DNA of 64,000 bases from Salinigranum marinum (GCF_024228675.1 NZ_CP100461.1:3283398-3347397); one strand, 5' to 3'; shown: positions 9,555 through 19,133, counted from the first letter of the stretch. Notes: generated by a model not told the origin, from the sequence alone. Numbers and translations: made by a program.

Positions 9555-10574
9555 TCACACGGCCAACAGTACCGCGACGGCGACGCCGATGAAGACGATC
9601 TTCAGCGCCGTGTTGACGGCGACGACCTTCGACCCGAAGGCGGGCCCCCAGATGCCGTACTGGAACGGGATCGACCGCTTGAACGTCGAGACGGCGAACG
9701 AGACGATCCCGCCGAGGAGCATCGTCGCCACGGCCTGCCTGGGGGTGAACTCGACGCCCACGAGCGGGGCGATGGTCGCCGCGCCGGCGGTGGTGTCGAG
9801 CGCGAAGACGGCGATGACGGGGATCGACGCCCCCGGGAGCCCCACGACGGTCGCCAGGGGGTCCGCGACGTCGGTGAGCGCCGTGAGGTCGTACGTCCGG
9901 GTGAGGGCGACGACGAGCGTGTAGACCACTGCGAGCCGGGGGACGATGCGCCGGAGCTTCGGGAGCGTCCGGTGCCAGGCGTGCGTGACGACCTCGCGCG
10001 GACCGTCCGGATCGTCGTCCCGCGCCCCGCCGTCGGCCGCGACGGTCGCCGAGCGGTCGACGTTCGCGGGTGAGAGGAGGAGCGCGCCGGCGGCGACGCC
10101 CGTCAGCGTGATCCCGAGCGCGACGAGCGCGCGCGAGCCGACGTACAGGACGCCGACCTCGAACCCGAGGATCGGGATGAGCACAGGCACGTAGAACGTG
10201 AAGATGTGCTGGACGAAGCCGAAGAACGTGTTGATGGTGACGGCGACGAGCGTCGCGCGGTCGTCCAGCATCCCCGACTCGCGGAACTCCGCGAGCATGC
10301 CGTAGCCCGCCGTCGTCGACGCCGCGGTGGTGAGGATGGCGGTCCCGACCTCGTCCGGGAGGTTCGCCGGGTCGGTGAGAAACCGCGACAGCCCGGCGAC
10401 GCGCTCGACGACGCCGAACCCCACCGCCAGGTTCGCGAGGAATACCCCGCACGCGATGAGGACGGCGATGCGCGCGACGCGCGGCGCGACGTCCGCAAGC
10501 ACCGGGACGAGCGCGTTCGACTGGAGCCCGACGGCGACCGAGAACACGGTCGATGCTCCGGGCCGAGCGATCAA
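9555..10574 (-). CDS. Nucleoside-recognition (Gate) domain membrane protein
   Basis: 339 residues with about eight to ten membrane segments. The blocks AILTTAASTTAGYGMLAEFRESG and VFALDTTAGAATIAPLVGVEF are the paired gate motifs seen in the nucleoside recognition family (Pfam Gate, PF07670-like), relatives of concentrative nucleoside transporters and spore-maturation proteins. Substrate unknown. A hydrophilic loop of ~40 residues (DRSATVAADGGARDDDPDG) splits the two halves. It lies next to a small membrane protein gene on the same strand. Confidence 0.85.
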   Translation of the reverse strand: MIARPGASTVFSVAVGLQSNALVPVLADVAPRVARIAVLIACGVFLANLAVGFGVVERVAGLSRFLTDPANLPDEVGTAILTTAASTTAGYGMLAEFRESGMLDDRATLVAVTINTFFGFVQHIFTFYVPVLIPILGFEVGVLYVGSRALVALGITLTGVAAGALLLSPANVDRSATVAADGGARDDDPDGPREVVTHAWHRTLPKLRRIVPRLAVVYTLVVALTRTYDLTALTDVADPLATVVGLPGASIPVIAVFALDTTAGAATIAPLVGVEFTPRQAVATMLLGGIVSFAVSTFKRSIPFQYGIWGPAFGSKVVAVNTALKIVFIGVAVAVLLAV

Positions 10575-10631
10575 ATGGGCGTCGGTCGCACGGCGGTCAC
10601 CGTGGCGGGCGGCCCGCGCCCCGACCGCCGG

Positions 10632-10913
10632 TCAGAGTGAACCGGCGACGATGAGCACGATGACCGCGCCGCCGGCGGCGAGCGACGCGGTGAGCGACGC
10701 CGCGGCGGCCGTTTCGCCGGCGTACCGCGTCCCGAAGACGGCTCCCGAGACCCCGGCGACGATGAGCGCCACGACGGCCGTCTGTGCGGCCGCGAGGGTC
10801 AGGAACGGGCTGACGAGCTGCACGAAAAGCGTCGCGACGATGCCCAGAAACGGGGCGGCGACGTACGGCCGGCTTCGCCCCGGAAGCGCGAGAGAACCCA
10901 TCGTCCGTACCAC
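10632..10913 (-). CDS. Small membrane protein, unrecognised
   Basis: 93 residues with three hydrophobic stretches (APFLGIVATLFVQLVSPFLTLA; AVVALIVAGVSGAVFG; SLAAGGAVIVLIVAG). Start ATG 10913 gives MVRTMGSLALPG; the second Met at 10901 is an equally good start. No family recognised. It could be co-transcribed with the gate-domain gene 57 bases downstream. Confidence 0.65.
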   Translation of the reverse strand: MVRTMGSLALPGRSRPYVAAPFLGIVATLFVQLVSPFLTLAAAQTAVVALIVAGVSGAVFGTRYAGETAAAASLTASLAAGGAVIVLIVAGSL

Positions 10914-11098
10914 GCGGATCGGTGACTAAAAGTCATCCGTCCCGTGGGCGAACCGTCTGAATCGCGTTCGTCTGCGACTCGGGCTCGTTCTCGTTCCTCC
11001 CGCGGCTCCGACGGACTTCATCGTCCAGTGTCGGATCGGAGATGATTCGAGGCCGGGTGTCGCTACTGAACCCCATCACAGCGCGCCCGACTCGGCTT

Positions 11099-11659
11099 TC
11101 ACGCCACGTACAGCTGTACCGCGCCGAACAGTACCAGCACGCCCAGCACGTCCGAGGCGTTCGTCACCACGGGGATGACGACGTCGTCGGGGTCGAGGCT
11201 GAAGCGGTAGGCGGCGTACGTCGCCACGAGCGTCACGACGACCGCGAGCACCGCGAGCGCGACCCCGCTCGTGACGCTTACGGCGAGCACCGTCGACAGC
11301 GGCAGTCGGGCCGTGCCGAGGAGCGTCGAGAGCGTCCACGCCCCCGCGCCGATGACGGGGAAGACGGTGATCGACAGGGCCAGCGTGGCGACGGCGTTGC
11401 CCACCAGCGCTTCGTCCCCCGGATCGAACGACAGCGTCCCGAGGTGGAAGGCGGTCGAGAGCCGGGCGGCGAGGATGCTCCCGAGGTTGCCCGCGGTGCC
11501 GATAGTGACGGGCACCAGGACCAGGAGAGTCGGAAACCGCAGGAGCGACGACTCGAAGCTCCCGAGCACGAGCCCCGAGCCGATCTCGACCAGGGTCAAC
11601 ACGAGGAGGACGGGCAGCATCGCGCGGGTGATCGCCCGGACGGTCCACTCGGTGGGCAT
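11099..11659 (-). CDS. MgtE-like magnesium transporter, half protein 2
   Basis: 186 residues, one MgtE/SLC41 membrane unit with about five helices. Conserved parts are VPVTIGTAGNLGSILAARLSTAFHLG near the N terminus and DDVVIPVVTNASDVLGVL near the C terminus, where the Asp residues line the Mg2+ path in MgtE. The cytoplasmic N and CBS domains of full MgtE are missing, as in other haloarchaeal half-size forms. Its start overlaps the stop of the partner gene (ATGA at 11658-11661), so the two halves are probably made together and form one channel. Confidence 0.9.
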   Translation of the reverse strand: MPTEWTVRAITRAMLPVLLVLTLVEIGSGLVLGSFESSLLRFPTLLVLVPVTIGTAGNLGSILAARLSTAFHLGTLSFDPGDEALVGNAVATLALSITVFPVIGAGAWTLSTLLGTARLPLSTVLAVSVTSGVALAVLAVVVTLVATYAAYRFSLDPDDVVIPVVTNASDVLGVLVLFGAVQLYVA

Positions 11660-12240
11660 CAGCCACCCCCTCCGAGCGCGAGGACGAGCCGCACGGCCAG
11701 GAGGAGAAAGAGCACGCCGAACACGTCGCCGGTCGTGGTGACGATCGGACCGACGAGCGTGTCGGGGTCGCGCCCGCGGCGGTAGCCCGCGAAGACGACG
11801 GTCACCACCACGACGGTCAGGACGACGCCCGAGAGGACGCCGGCGACGAGCGCGACGCCCACGAGGGTCGGGAGGGGCGCGACCGGCTCACCGATTCCCG
11901 TGAGGAGCGCGAAGACGACGACGGAGGCGAACGTCGATGCGAGGAGGCCGTTCGAGATCGCGGCCGCGGCCGCCGCCCCCAGCCGCCGGTCGGCCGCCGA
12001 GAGCCGCGGTTCGACGAGGCCCTGGTGGAGCGCGGTCGCGATCCGCGCGCCGAGCGAGCCGTAGACGTTGCCGCGGGTCGCCAAAAGCGCCGGGATCAAC
12101 ACGAGGAGGCCGGGGACGGCGCGGAGTTCCGGGCGCATCCCACCGAGCACGACGCCGGCGAGGAGGCCGCCGGCGAGGCTGGCCACGAGCGCAGGGAGCG
12201 CGTCGCGGTACGCCTCCGCGGCGACCTCACGGACGGTCAT
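11659..12240 (-). CDS. MgtE-like magnesium transporter, half protein 1
   Basis: 193 residues, same membrane unit as its neighbour: VLIPALLATRGNVYGSLGARIATALHQG and DPDTLVGPIVTTTGDVFGVLFLLLA. Together the pair equals the two-domain SLC41-type arrangement. No CBS or N domain, so gating by intracellular Mg2+ must differ from bacterial MgtE. First gene of a two-gene operon reading leftward. Confidence 0.9.
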   Translation of the reverse strand: MTVREVAAEAYRDALPALVASLAGGLLAGVVLGGMRPELRAVPGLLVLIPALLATRGNVYGSLGARIATALHQGLVEPRLSAADRRLGAAAAAAISNGLLASTFASVVVFALLTGIGEPVAPLPTLVGVALVAGVLSGVVLTVVVVTVVFAGYRRGRDPDTLVGPIVTTTGDVFGVLFLLLAVRLVLALGGGG

Positions 12241-12304
12241 CGTGCCGACGGACGGCCCCCTGGATTAAAAGTAGGGCGCAACGCCCCGCCGACCGACGGC
12301 GGGG

Positions 12305-12811
12305 TCAGGAGACGACGAGGTCGTCGGCCCGCTCCCCGCCGGCGTGGCGGTCGACGGCCGCTCTGAGGCTCCGTTCGAGCGACGTGGTGAGCGGCCCGAA
12401 CGCCCGCCACCGAACCCGGCCCTCGGAGAGCAACAGGGCGTACACCCGGTCGAGCCCGTCGAGCACCAGCGCCCGCCGGAACGTCGAGAGATCGGTGTGG
12501 GCGGTGAGCGACCGGCTGTCGACGCCGTCGTCCCCGCCAGCGTCGGTCCCACGGTCACCGGTGATCCGGAGTTCGTCGGCCAGTAACGACTGGACGGCCT
12601 CCGGCAGTTCCGGAAGGACGAGGAGGTCGTAACACCAGAAGTTGGGGACGGCGTCGGCGAGGTCGGCCGCGAGCGGGACCCACGTCTCGGCGTCGCCGGC
12701 GAGCCGTGGGGTAAAGCGGACGAGCAGGAGCGTCGGGTCGTCCCCGGTGTCGGTCGGCAACGTCACCGATCGACCGTCGAGGTCCCGCGCCTGGAGCTCG
12801 GGGAATCGCAT
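12305..12811 (-). CDS. Redoxin-like protein without catalytic cysteines
   Basis: 168 residues from ATG 12811; TTATACT at ~12834-12840 (minus) lies ~26 nt upstream and indicates a leaderless transcript. The start FPELQARDLDGRSVTLP, then PTLLLVRFTP and an ETWVPLAADL stretch resemble the peroxiredoxin/AhpC or ATP10-like thioredoxin fold, but the CxxC or peroxidatic Cys is absent; the single Cys is in NFWCYDLLVLP. A binding or structural role is more likely than peroxidase activity. Function unknown. Confidence 0.7.
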   Translation of the reverse strand: MRFPELQARDLDGRSVTLPTDTGDDPTLLLVRFTPRLAGDAETWVPLAADLADAVPNFWCYDLLVLPELPEAVQSLLADELRITGDRGTDAGGDDGVDSRSLTAHTDLSTFRRALVLDGLDRVYALLLSEGRVRWRAFGPLTTSLERSLRAAVDRHAGGERADDLVVS

Positions 12812-12898
12812 GCGATAGAGTACTCTCCAGCGAGTATAAGCTTTCTCGGCGGGACTCGAACCGCTCCGACCCGCACGAAGCACCCCGAACGGCGCGGC

Positions 12899-13276
12899 TC
12901 ACGAGCGGACCTCGTCGCCGAACGCCGCGACGAGGTCGTCGTTGAGAACCGCTCCGTCGGTCCGCCGCTGGACGACAGCGAGCCACCGGCCGTACTTCCC
13001 TCGCTGGTCGTCCTTCGCCGTCTCGACGAACACCGGCCACTCCCGCTCGTCCGTCTCGTCGACCCACTCCTCGACGAACGCTTTCTGTCGCTGGCCGGCC
13101 GCGTACTCCTCGCTGTCCTTCGGAACCCCGAACGTCTCCGCCGTGTCGACGCCACGGAGCCGAACCCGTGCCTCGTCACCCGTGAGGCTCACGCCGAACC
13201 CCAGATCGATTCCGAGGTCGAGGGTATCGCCGTCGACGACGCGCTCCACGCGGGCACGATACTGCCAGATATCCAT
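12899..13276 (-). CDS. Thermonuclease (Staphylococcal-nuclease-like) family protein
   Basis: 125 residues. RVVDGDTLDLGIDLGF, VRLRGVDTAET and GKYGRWL are the hallmark strands of the SNase fold; the Asp of VDGDT, the Arg of RLRGVD and the following Glu are in place for Ca2+-dependent phosphodiester cleavage. No signal peptide is seen, so it would act in the cytoplasm unless exported otherwise. Start ATG 13276 has TTATTATG ~26 nt upstream on the minus strand. Confidence 0.88.
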   Translation of the reverse strand: MDIWQYRARVERVVDGDTLDLGIDLGFGVSLTGDEARVRLRGVDTAETFGVPKDSEEYAAGQRQKAFVEEWVDETDEREWPVFVETAKDDQRGKYGRWLAVVQRRTDGAVLNDDLVAAFGDEVRS

Positions 13277-13377
13277 GAGAAGGGTTACTCAGCCAACATA
13301 ATAACCGTGCGCCTCGGACCGGTACCGGATCGATCGTCGATGCCGAGTCGGCCGTCGAGTCGGACGGCCGGGGTCGA

Positions 13378-14775
13378 TCAGTCGCCGAACGGACCCATTC
13401 CGCCCATGCCGCCCATCCCGCCACCGCCGCCCTGTTTCTGGAGCTTCTTCATCATCCGCTGCATGTCGCCGTCGCCCATCCCCTGGAACTGCTTGAGGGT
13501 CCGCTCCATCATCTTGTGCTGCTGGAGCAATTCCTGTACGGTCTCCTCGTCGGTGCCGGAGCCGCGGGCGACGCGGCGGACCTGTTGTGCGCCGACGGAA
13601 CGGGGGTTCTCCATCTCGGCGTCGGTCATCGAGTCCATGATGACCTCGAACTTCCGCATTCTATCCTGGGTGACGTCCATCGCGTCGTCGGGCAGTTGGT
13701 CCTTGAGACCGCCGCCCAGCCCGGGGATCATATCCATCACCTGGTCGAGCGGGCCCATCTTGTTCATCGCCTCCATCTGCTTTTGCATGTCCTTCAGGGT
13801 GAACGACCCCTTCATGATGTCCTCGGGGTCCCAGTCGTCGTCCTCACCCCCCGTCTCGGCCATCGCTCGCTCGACGCGCTCGGAGAGCTGTTTGAGGTCG
13901 CCCATGCCCAGGAGGCGGGAGATGAAGCCGTTGGGCTCGAACCGCTCGATGTCCTGGACGGTCTCGCCCGTTCCCAGGAAGGAGATCGAGGAACCGGTCT
14001 CGTTCACCGCGGTGAGCGCGCCGCCGCCTTTGGCCGTGCCGTCGAGCTTCGTGATGACGACACCGCCGATGCCGATCGAGCCGTCGAACTCCTTCGCTTG
14101 CTCTTTCGCCCCCTGCCCGATCGCGGCGTCGAGGACGAGGAGGTTCAGATCTGGATCGACGACGGACTCGATCTCCTCGATCTCGTCGATGAGGTCGGCC
14201 TCGAGCGCGTGCCGCCCGGCGGTGTCGACGATGTGGACGTCGGCGTCCTCGGTCGCCTCTAGCCCTTCCTCGGCGATCCGGACGGGGTCGTCACAGCCCG
14301 GATCCCCGTAGAAGTCGACTTCGGCCCGTTCGCACATCTGTTTGGCCTGGTCGTACGCGCCGGGGCGGAACGTGTCCGTCTGGATCACGGCGGGACGAAG
14401 CCCCTTCTTCGAGAACCACCACGCCATCTTGGCCGCAGTGGTGGTTTTCCCCGACCCCTGGAGGCCGGCGAGCATGATGGTCTGCGGTTCGAGCGGGATC
14501 TCCGTCGACTCGCCGATGAGGTCGACGAGTTCCTCGTAGACGATCTTCAGGACGTGATCTCGGGCGCTCGTTCCGGCCGGCGGCTCCTCGTCGAGCGCGC
14601 GGGACTTGATGGCGTCCGACAGCTCCATCACGAGGCTCACGTCGACGTCGGCGGAGAGGAGCGAGCGCTGGATCTCCTTGACGATCTCTTGGACGTCGTC
14701 CTCGTCGAGACGGGACTTCCCCTGGAGCTTGTCCAACGAGCCCCTGAGGGAACTCCCGAGATTGTCGAGTACCAT
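13378..14775 (-). CDS. srp54: Signal recognition particle GTPase SRP54
   Basis: 465 residues. N domain, then G domain with [13 protein letters not shown] (G1), DTAGRHALE (G3), [10 protein letters not shown] (G4), and the methionine-rich M domain ([20 protein letters not shown]) that binds 7S RNA and signal sequences. The tail is a GGM-rich run like the thermosome tail. It targets nascent membrane proteins to FtsY, encoded 1.2 kb away in the same direction. Start ATG 14775 gives [19 protein letters not shown], standard for archaeal SRP54. Confidence 0.98.
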   Translation of the reverse strand: MVLDNLGSSLRGSLDKLQGKSRLDEDDVQEIVKEIQRSLLSADVDVSLVMELSDAIKSRALDEEPPAGTSARDHVLKIVYEELVDLIGESTEIPLEPQTIMLAGLQGSGKTTTAAKMAWWFSKKGLRPAVIQTDTFRPGAYDQAKQMCERAEVDFYGDPGCDDPVRIAEEGLEATEDADVHIVDTAGRHALEADLIDEIEEIESVVDPDLNLLVLDAAIGQGAKEQAKEFDGSIGIGGVVITKLDGTAKGGGALTAVNETGSSISFLGTGETVQDIERFEPNGFISRLLGMGDLKQLSERVERAMAETGGEDDDWDPEDIMKGSFTLKDMQKQMEAMNKMGPLDQVMDMIPGLGGGLKDQLPDDAMDVTQDRMRKFEVIMDSMTDAEMENPRSVGAQQVRRVARGSGTDEETVQELLQQHKMMERTLKQFQGMGDGDMQRMMKKLQKQGGGGGMGGMGGMGPFGD

Positions 14776-14968
14776 TGTATTGCGTGCGAGTAGGTGACGG
14801 ACCGGGTAAAGGCTTTGTTCGTCGTGGACGGGTCGAAGACACGAGTCGAAGGGGGCGGACTCGGTTCGCAACGACGAGCAGGTGAACGGGGCCGAGTTGC
14901 CGCGGCCGGTGGATCCACGCCCCCCGAGGCCAACACTCATCTCGAACCCGGCCCGAGCCTGAACCGAC

Positions 14969-15391
14969 ATGCGCGACACCGACAGCGTGCTCGCCCGACT
15001 CAAGCGGCCGCTTCTCTTCGTGATGGGTGTACTCTACGTCGTCGCGGGCGTGATGCACTTCGTCGTTCCCGGCGTCTACGCGCAGATCGTGCCGCCGGTG
15101 CTCCCACGCCCCCTCGCGCTCGTCTACCTCTCGGGCGTCGCGGAGATCGTCCTCGGCGTCGCCGTGTTGCTCCCTCGAACGCGCCGCCTCGCCGCGTGGG
15201 GACTCGTTTTCCTCCTCGTCGCGATCTTCCCGGCGAACGTCTACATGGCGACACACGACGTGGTGCTCGAGGGGGTCCCGGCGTGGGCCAGCCGCCCGTC
15301 GGACGCCGCGACGTGGGCACGGCTCCCGTTGCAGGTCGTGCTCGTCGGCTGGGCGTGGTGGTACACCCGCCCGACGGACGACACGGACTGA
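14969..15391 (+). CDS. DoxX-like membrane protein
   Basis: 140 residues, four predicted membrane segments ([74 protein letters not shown]). The pattern [15 protein letters not shown] ... [13 protein letters not shown] is typical of the DoxX/MauE-like superfamily of quinone-interacting or unknown membrane proteins. It reads against its neighbours and is inserted between SRP54 and the proteasome-like gene. Confidence 0.82.
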   Translation: MRDTDSVLARLKRPLLFVMGVLYVVAGVMHFVVPGVYAQIVPPVLPRPLALVYLSGVAEIVLGVAVLLPRTRRLAAWGLVFLLVAIFPANVYMATHDVVLEGVPAWASRPSDAATWARLPLQVVLVGWAWWYTRPTDDTD

Positions 15392-15400
15392 CTGGCCCGG

Positions 15401-15982
15401 TCAGCCGTCGACCGCGTCCCCGCTCGCCGTCCCCGGATCGACGGCGGTCCAGACGTCGACCTCGTCGCCGGTGCCGGGGTCGCGCTCGGCCACGTTCCCG
15501 AACAGTTCGCGGACGAACACCTCGGCCCCCGCCACCGACAGCGAGTCGAGGTCGGCGGCCTCCAGCTGTCCCAGCGCGAGCGACGTCCCGCTCCCGAGGG
15601 CCATCGGGGGGTCCGAGAGCGTCGACCCGTCGGCGTAGATCGCCCGAACCGCCGCCCGGTCCCCGTTCTCCGCCTCGTCCTCGCGGGCCGCGACGATCGC
15701 TTCGATCCCGGTCTCGCTCGCGACCTCGCTCCCGACCCGTTCGAGGACCGCGATGGAGACCGGGCCGCGTTCGAGCCGGTACGACCGGAGTTCGCTCTCC
15801 AAGCGGTCGGCGAAGCGATCGACGTCGGAGCCGACGGCGGCCGTTCCGGCGTCGTCGGGGTCGAACCCGAAATCGAAGACGTGCCGGCGGTTACGGCTCT
15901 CGACGCGGCCGCCGCGGACGAGCACACGGTCGCCCGCGAGGACGACGCCGTCCCGACAGCGAAGCCCGACGATGGTACTCAT
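15401..15982 (-). CDS. Proteasome-subunit-like Ntn protein, probably not a peptidase
   Basis: 193 residues resembling a proteasome beta subunit: STIVGLRCRDGVVLAGDR with a Thr at position 3 where the processed Thr1 would be, and a later SGTSLALGQLEAADLDSLSV block. The essential Lys33 is not found: the region counted from Thr reads ESRNRRHVF, with Arg instead. The protein lacks a real propeptide and the N-terminal alpha helix of alpha subunits. It lies 42 bases downstream of ftsY in the same direction. Could be an inactive paralogue or a different Ntn amidase. Confidence 0.75.
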   Translation of the reverse strand: MSTIVGLRCRDGVVLAGDRVLVRGGRVESRNRRHVFDFGFDPDDAGTAAVGSDVDRFADRLESELRSYRLERGPVSIAVLERVGSEVASETGIEAIVAAREDEAENGDRAAVRAIYADGSTLSDPPMALGSGTSLALGQLEAADLDSLSVAGAEVFVRELFGNVAERDPGTGDEVDVWTAVDPGTASGDAVDG

Positions 15983-16024
15983 GCCCGAAGCGAGGCGTCG
16001 GAGCGGGAAAAACAGCCGGCCTGC

Positions 16025-17413
16025 CTACTCGTCGCCGAGGAGGCTGGCGACGAGTTCCTCGGGGTCGAACCGGGTGAGGTCGTCGTACCCCTGGCCGACG
16101 CCGAGAAAGAGGATCGGCTTGCCGGTGACGTACGCGATGGAGATGGCCGCGCCGCCCTGGGAGTCGGCGTCGGCCTTCGTGAGGATCGCCCCGTCGATCT
16201 CGGCGGCCTCGTCGAACTTCTTCGCCCGCTGGACGGCGTCCTGGCCGGCGACGGCCTCGTCGACGAACAGCGTCATGTCCGGGTCGACGACGCGGTCGAT
16301 CTTCTCCAGCTGGGCCATCAGGTCGTTCGAGGTGTGGAGCCGCCCGGCCGTGTCGCCGAGGACCACGTCGATCCCGTGGGCCTCGGCGTACTCGACGGCG
16401 TCGTAGATCACGGCGGCGGGGTCGCCGCCCTGGTCGTGGCTGATGAGCTTCTTTCCGAGGTTGTCGGCGTGGCGCTGGATCTGCTCGTTCGCGCCCGCCC
16501 GGTAGGTGTCGCCGTTCGCCAACACCGTCGACAGCCCGCGCGCCTCGAAGTAGCGCGCGAGTTTCGCGATCGACGTCGTCTTGCCGACGCCGTTGACGCC
16601 GGTGAAGATCAGGGTGACGGGCTTGTCGGCTTCCTGAACGCGCTCGTCGAAGTCGAACTGGCCGACGGAGATGACCTCTAACAGCGCGTCCGACAGCGCC
16701 TCGGAGACGAGTTCCGCGGTGGTGTCGACCTGTTTTCGCGACTCCCCGATCATCTTCTCGCGGATCGTCTCCAAAATCGCCTCGGCGACGTTCATCTCCA
16801 CGTCCGACTCCAAAAGCGCCATCTCGAGCTGCCAGAGCGGCTCTTCGAGGTCCTCCTCCTCGATGATGATCCGCCCGGTCGCGAACGCCTTCGCCCGCTG
16901 GAACGTGCTGGCGCTCTGCTGCTCGCTCCCGGCGGCCGCCTCGACGGCCGACTCGACACCCTCGGCGGCGAGGGTCTCGTCGGAGAGGTCGACGTCGTCC
17001 GGGACGTCGGTCGCCCCGGAACCGACGTCCGACGAGTCGACCCCGTCGTCGGACTCCGCCTCCGTCTCCGCCGTCACCGGCTCTCGGCCGCTGTCGCTCT
17101 CGGCGCCGGGTTCGGTGCCCGACTCCGTCTCCTCCGCGTCGACGGTCGCGTCGTCGCCCGTCCCGTCCGACTCGGTCGGCTCGGTCGATGCGGCGGCGTC
17201 GGTCCCCGGCTCCGTCTCGGGCTGTGACGCCGGTGTCTCGCCGCCGGCGGTCGTCCCGGTCGGCGTGTCGGCCGCGGTGTCGACTCCGGCTTCCGCCTCG
17301 GCATCGGCCGAACTCTCGGACTCGGAGTCGGCCTTCTCCTCGGCTTTCTCCTCGGCCGTCTCTTCGACGTCTTTTCTGAAGCTGTTCAGCTTGTCCTTCA
17401 GGCCGTCGAACAT
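16025..17413 (-). CDS. ftsY: Signal recognition particle receptor FtsY
   Basis: 462 residues. An acidic, Glu/Asp/Thr/Ser-rich N-terminal region (~30-165) precedes the NG domain with TGVNGVGKTTSIAKLA (G1), DTAGRLH (G3) and TKADADSQGGA (G4). It docks SRP54-ribosome complexes at the membrane through reciprocal GTPase activation. The long acidic linker is typical of haloarchaeal FtsY. Six bases separate it from the prefoldin gene; it belongs to the L39e operon. Confidence 0.98.
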   Translation of the reverse strand: MFDGLKDKLNSFRKDVEETAEEKAEEKADSESESSADAEAEAGVDTAADTPTGTTAGGETPASQPETEPGTDAAASTEPTESDGTGDDATVDAEETESGTEPGAESDSGREPVTAETEAESDDGVDSSDVGSGATDVPDDVDLSDETLAAEGVESAVEAAAGSEQQSASTFQRAKAFATGRIIIEEEDLEEPLWQLEMALLESDVEMNVAEAILETIREKMIGESRKQVDTTAELVSEALSDALLEVISVGQFDFDERVQEADKPVTLIFTGVNGVGKTTSIAKLARYFEARGLSTVLANGDTYRAGANEQIQRHADNLGKKLISHDQGGDPAAVIYDAVEYAEAHGIDVVLGDTAGRLHTSNDLMAQLEKIDRVVDPDMTLFVDEAVAGQDAVQRAKKFDEAAEIDGAILTKADADSQGGAAISIAYVTGKPILFLGVGQGYDDLTRFDPEELVASLLGDE

Positions 17414-17419
17414 CGGCGG

Positions 17420-17893
17420 TTACTCGTCGTCGCCCTCTGACTGCGCCTGCATCTGCTGCATCTGCTGCATCTGTTGCTGCTGCATCTGCTGTTGCATCTG
17501 CTGGGCCTGCTGTTCGAGTTCGGAACTCTCCGCTTCGAGCTCGTCGATTTCCTCGCGGACCCCGGCGATGCGGTCGTCGATCGCGTCCCGCTTGTGTTCG
17601 AGCGCCTCCGCGGCGGCGTCCTGTTCCTGCTCCGCGGCGTAGTTGCCGCCGAGCTCGACGATGATCTCGTCGATGTCCTGAATCTCGGCGCGAACGTACG
17701 CCCCGCCGCCGAGCGGCACCTGCACCGTCGACCCGGTCTCGAGCGTCTCGATGGCGTCGACGGCCTCGTCGATCTCCTCCTGCTCGTTCTGGTACGCCTC
17801 GACTTCGGCTTCGAGCTCGTCGATCTCGCCCTGGATCGCCTGGAGTTCCTGCGAGAGCTGCTGGAGCTGCTGGTTGCCGCCGCCACCCATCAT
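17420..17893 (-). CDS. pfdA: Prefoldin subunit alpha
   Basis: 157 residues: N- and C-terminal coiled coils (QQLQQLSQELQAIQGEIDELE ... and a Gln/Met-rich QQMQQQMQQQQMQQ end) around the beta-hairpin core TGSTVQVPLGGGAYVRAEI and EIIVELGGNYAAE. Prefoldin captures unfolded chains and hands them to the thermosome. ATG 17893 overlaps the L18a stop (ATGA), indicating translational coupling. The Gln-rich tail is longer than usual. Confidence 0.96.
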   Translation of the reverse strand: MMGGGGNQQLQQLSQELQAIQGEIDELEAEVEAYQNEQEEIDEAVDAIETLETGSTVQVPLGGGAYVRAEIQDIDEIIVELGGNYAAEQEQDAAAEALEHKRDAIDDRIAGVREEIDELEAESSELEQQAQQMQQQMQQQQMQQMQQMQAQSEGDDE

Positions 17894-18066
17894 GCGGCGG
17901 TCACCTCCCCGAGCTCGATCCGTGCGCGTTTGAGATTGTGCTCGCTGCCGAGCTGTGAGAGGACGTGCTCGCGAGCGACCGACTCGTTCGGAGCCGCGAT
18001 GGCCTTCGTGAACTCCTGGAAGCCGTGCCGCGTCTGGAAGCGGCCGCTCACCGTAAACTGGCTCAT
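17890..18066 (-). CDS. rpl18a: Ribosomal protein L18a (LX/L20a)
   Basis: 58 residues, too short for simple ORF listing: MSQFTVSGRFQTRHGFQEF then TKAIAAPNESVAREHVLSQLGSEHNLKRARIELGEVTAA, read in two pieces. It matches the archaeal LX protein of the large subunit. Position between aIF6 and pfdA is the conserved archaeal order. ATG 18066; stop TGA at 17890-17892 overlaps the pfdA start. Confidence 0.95.
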   Translation of the reverse strand: MSQFTVSGRFQTRHGFQEFTKAIAAPNESVAREHVLSQLGSEHNLKRARIELGEVTAA

Positions 18067-18178
18067 GTCTACGCCTGGGAGAAGGAGCGGGAAGAGTCTT
18101 CCTACTCGGCCCCGCCGGGGGACCGAGACCGACCGACGAGCGCGACGGATCTCGTCCGGGAACGCGACGGGTCGCGGG

Positions 18179-18844
18179 TCAGTCGATGTAGCCGAGGGCG
18201 TCCTCGATCCGGCCGAGCTCGGGCCCGGTCGTGTCCTCGCCGACGACGTAGCCGGCGTCGTTGGCGACGAGTCCGGAGCCGACGAGCGGTGCGCCGTAGT
18301 TCACGGTGCCGATGTCGGCACGCACGTCGAGGTGTGCTTCGAGCGCTTCGAGCTCCGGCTCTCTCGACTTCGGGTGACAGAGCACGCCGCGGTTGTTGGC
18401 GACGGCCGCCGTCCCCACGGTCCGAACGTCGGCGAGATCGCCGCGTTCGACGGGGACCGCCAGCGCCTCCTCGACGACCGCGACGGCCTCGCCGGAGAGG
18501 TCGGGGTGGACGTACGCGCCGTAATCGTTCGTGAGCACGACGTTGCCGGCGGCGTTGATCCGGCCGGGGAGTTCGTACACCGGGCGGTTGGCGGTGTCGG
18601 CGATCGCCTCGCGCTCGCGCTCCGTCGATCGGCTCGTGACGAGGATCCCGTTCTCGTTGCCGACGGCGAGCGCCCCGACGGTGCCGGAGCCCCCGACGGT
18701 CGTCGCGAGGGTCGGGACGCCCAGCTCTTCGCCCATGGTGGCAACGAGATCCGCGTCGGCGTCCGGTCGGACGAGAAGACAGTCGTCGCTCGCGCGTGCG
18801 AAGACACCGACGTACGACGAGCCGGCGAAGGAAGCGCGGAGCAC
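18179..18844 (-). CDS. eif6: Translation initiation factor aIF6
   Basis: 221 residues with the five-fold pentein repeat of the eIF6 family ([93 protein letters not shown]). aIF6 binds the large subunit and keeps it from joining the small one. Three bases after the L31e stop. A 112-base gap before L18a contains no gene. Confidence 0.97.
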   Translation of the reverse strand: MLRASFAGSSYVGVFARASDDCLLVRPDADADLVATMGEELGVPTLATTVGGSGTVGALAVGNENGILVTSRSTEREREAIADTANRPVYELPGRINAAGNVVLTNDYGAYVHPDLSGEAVAVVEEALAVPVERGDLADVRTVGTAAVANNRGVLCHPKSREPELEALEAHLDVRADIGTVNYGAPLVGSGLVANDAGYVVGEDTTGPELGRIEDALGYID

Positions 18845-18847
18845 GCG

Positions 18848-19126
18848 TTATCGCGCCGGTTCGGCCTCGACGATCGGCTCGCCGTCTTCGACGAACCGCG
18901 CGGCGCGAACGCGGAGCTTGCTCGGTGGGCTCTTCTGCCCACGTGCCCACACGGTCTCGTTGAGCGACGGGTCCAGTCGGACGTCGCTTTCGTCGACCTT
19001 GAAGTGCTTCGCGAGATGCTCGCGGATGAGCGTCATTGCCTTGCCGGCCTGTTCGTGATCCGGTGCGGCCTTGACCGCGCGCAACGGAACGGTGACGACA
19101 CGTTCTTCGAAGTCGTTGGTGCTCAT
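18848..19126 (-). CDS. rpl31e: Ribosomal protein L31e
   Basis: 92 residues; FEERVVTVPLRAVKAAP, AKHFKVDESDVRLDPSLNE and VWARGQKSPPSKLRVRAARF match archaeal L31e at full length. Seven bases downstream of L39e. Confidence 0.98.
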   Translation of the reverse strand: MSTNDFEERVVTVPLRAVKAAPDHEQAGKAMTLIREHLAKHFKVDESDVRLDPSLNETVWARGQKSPPSKLRVRAARFVEDGEPIVEAEPAR

Positions 19127-19133
19127 CGCTTAC

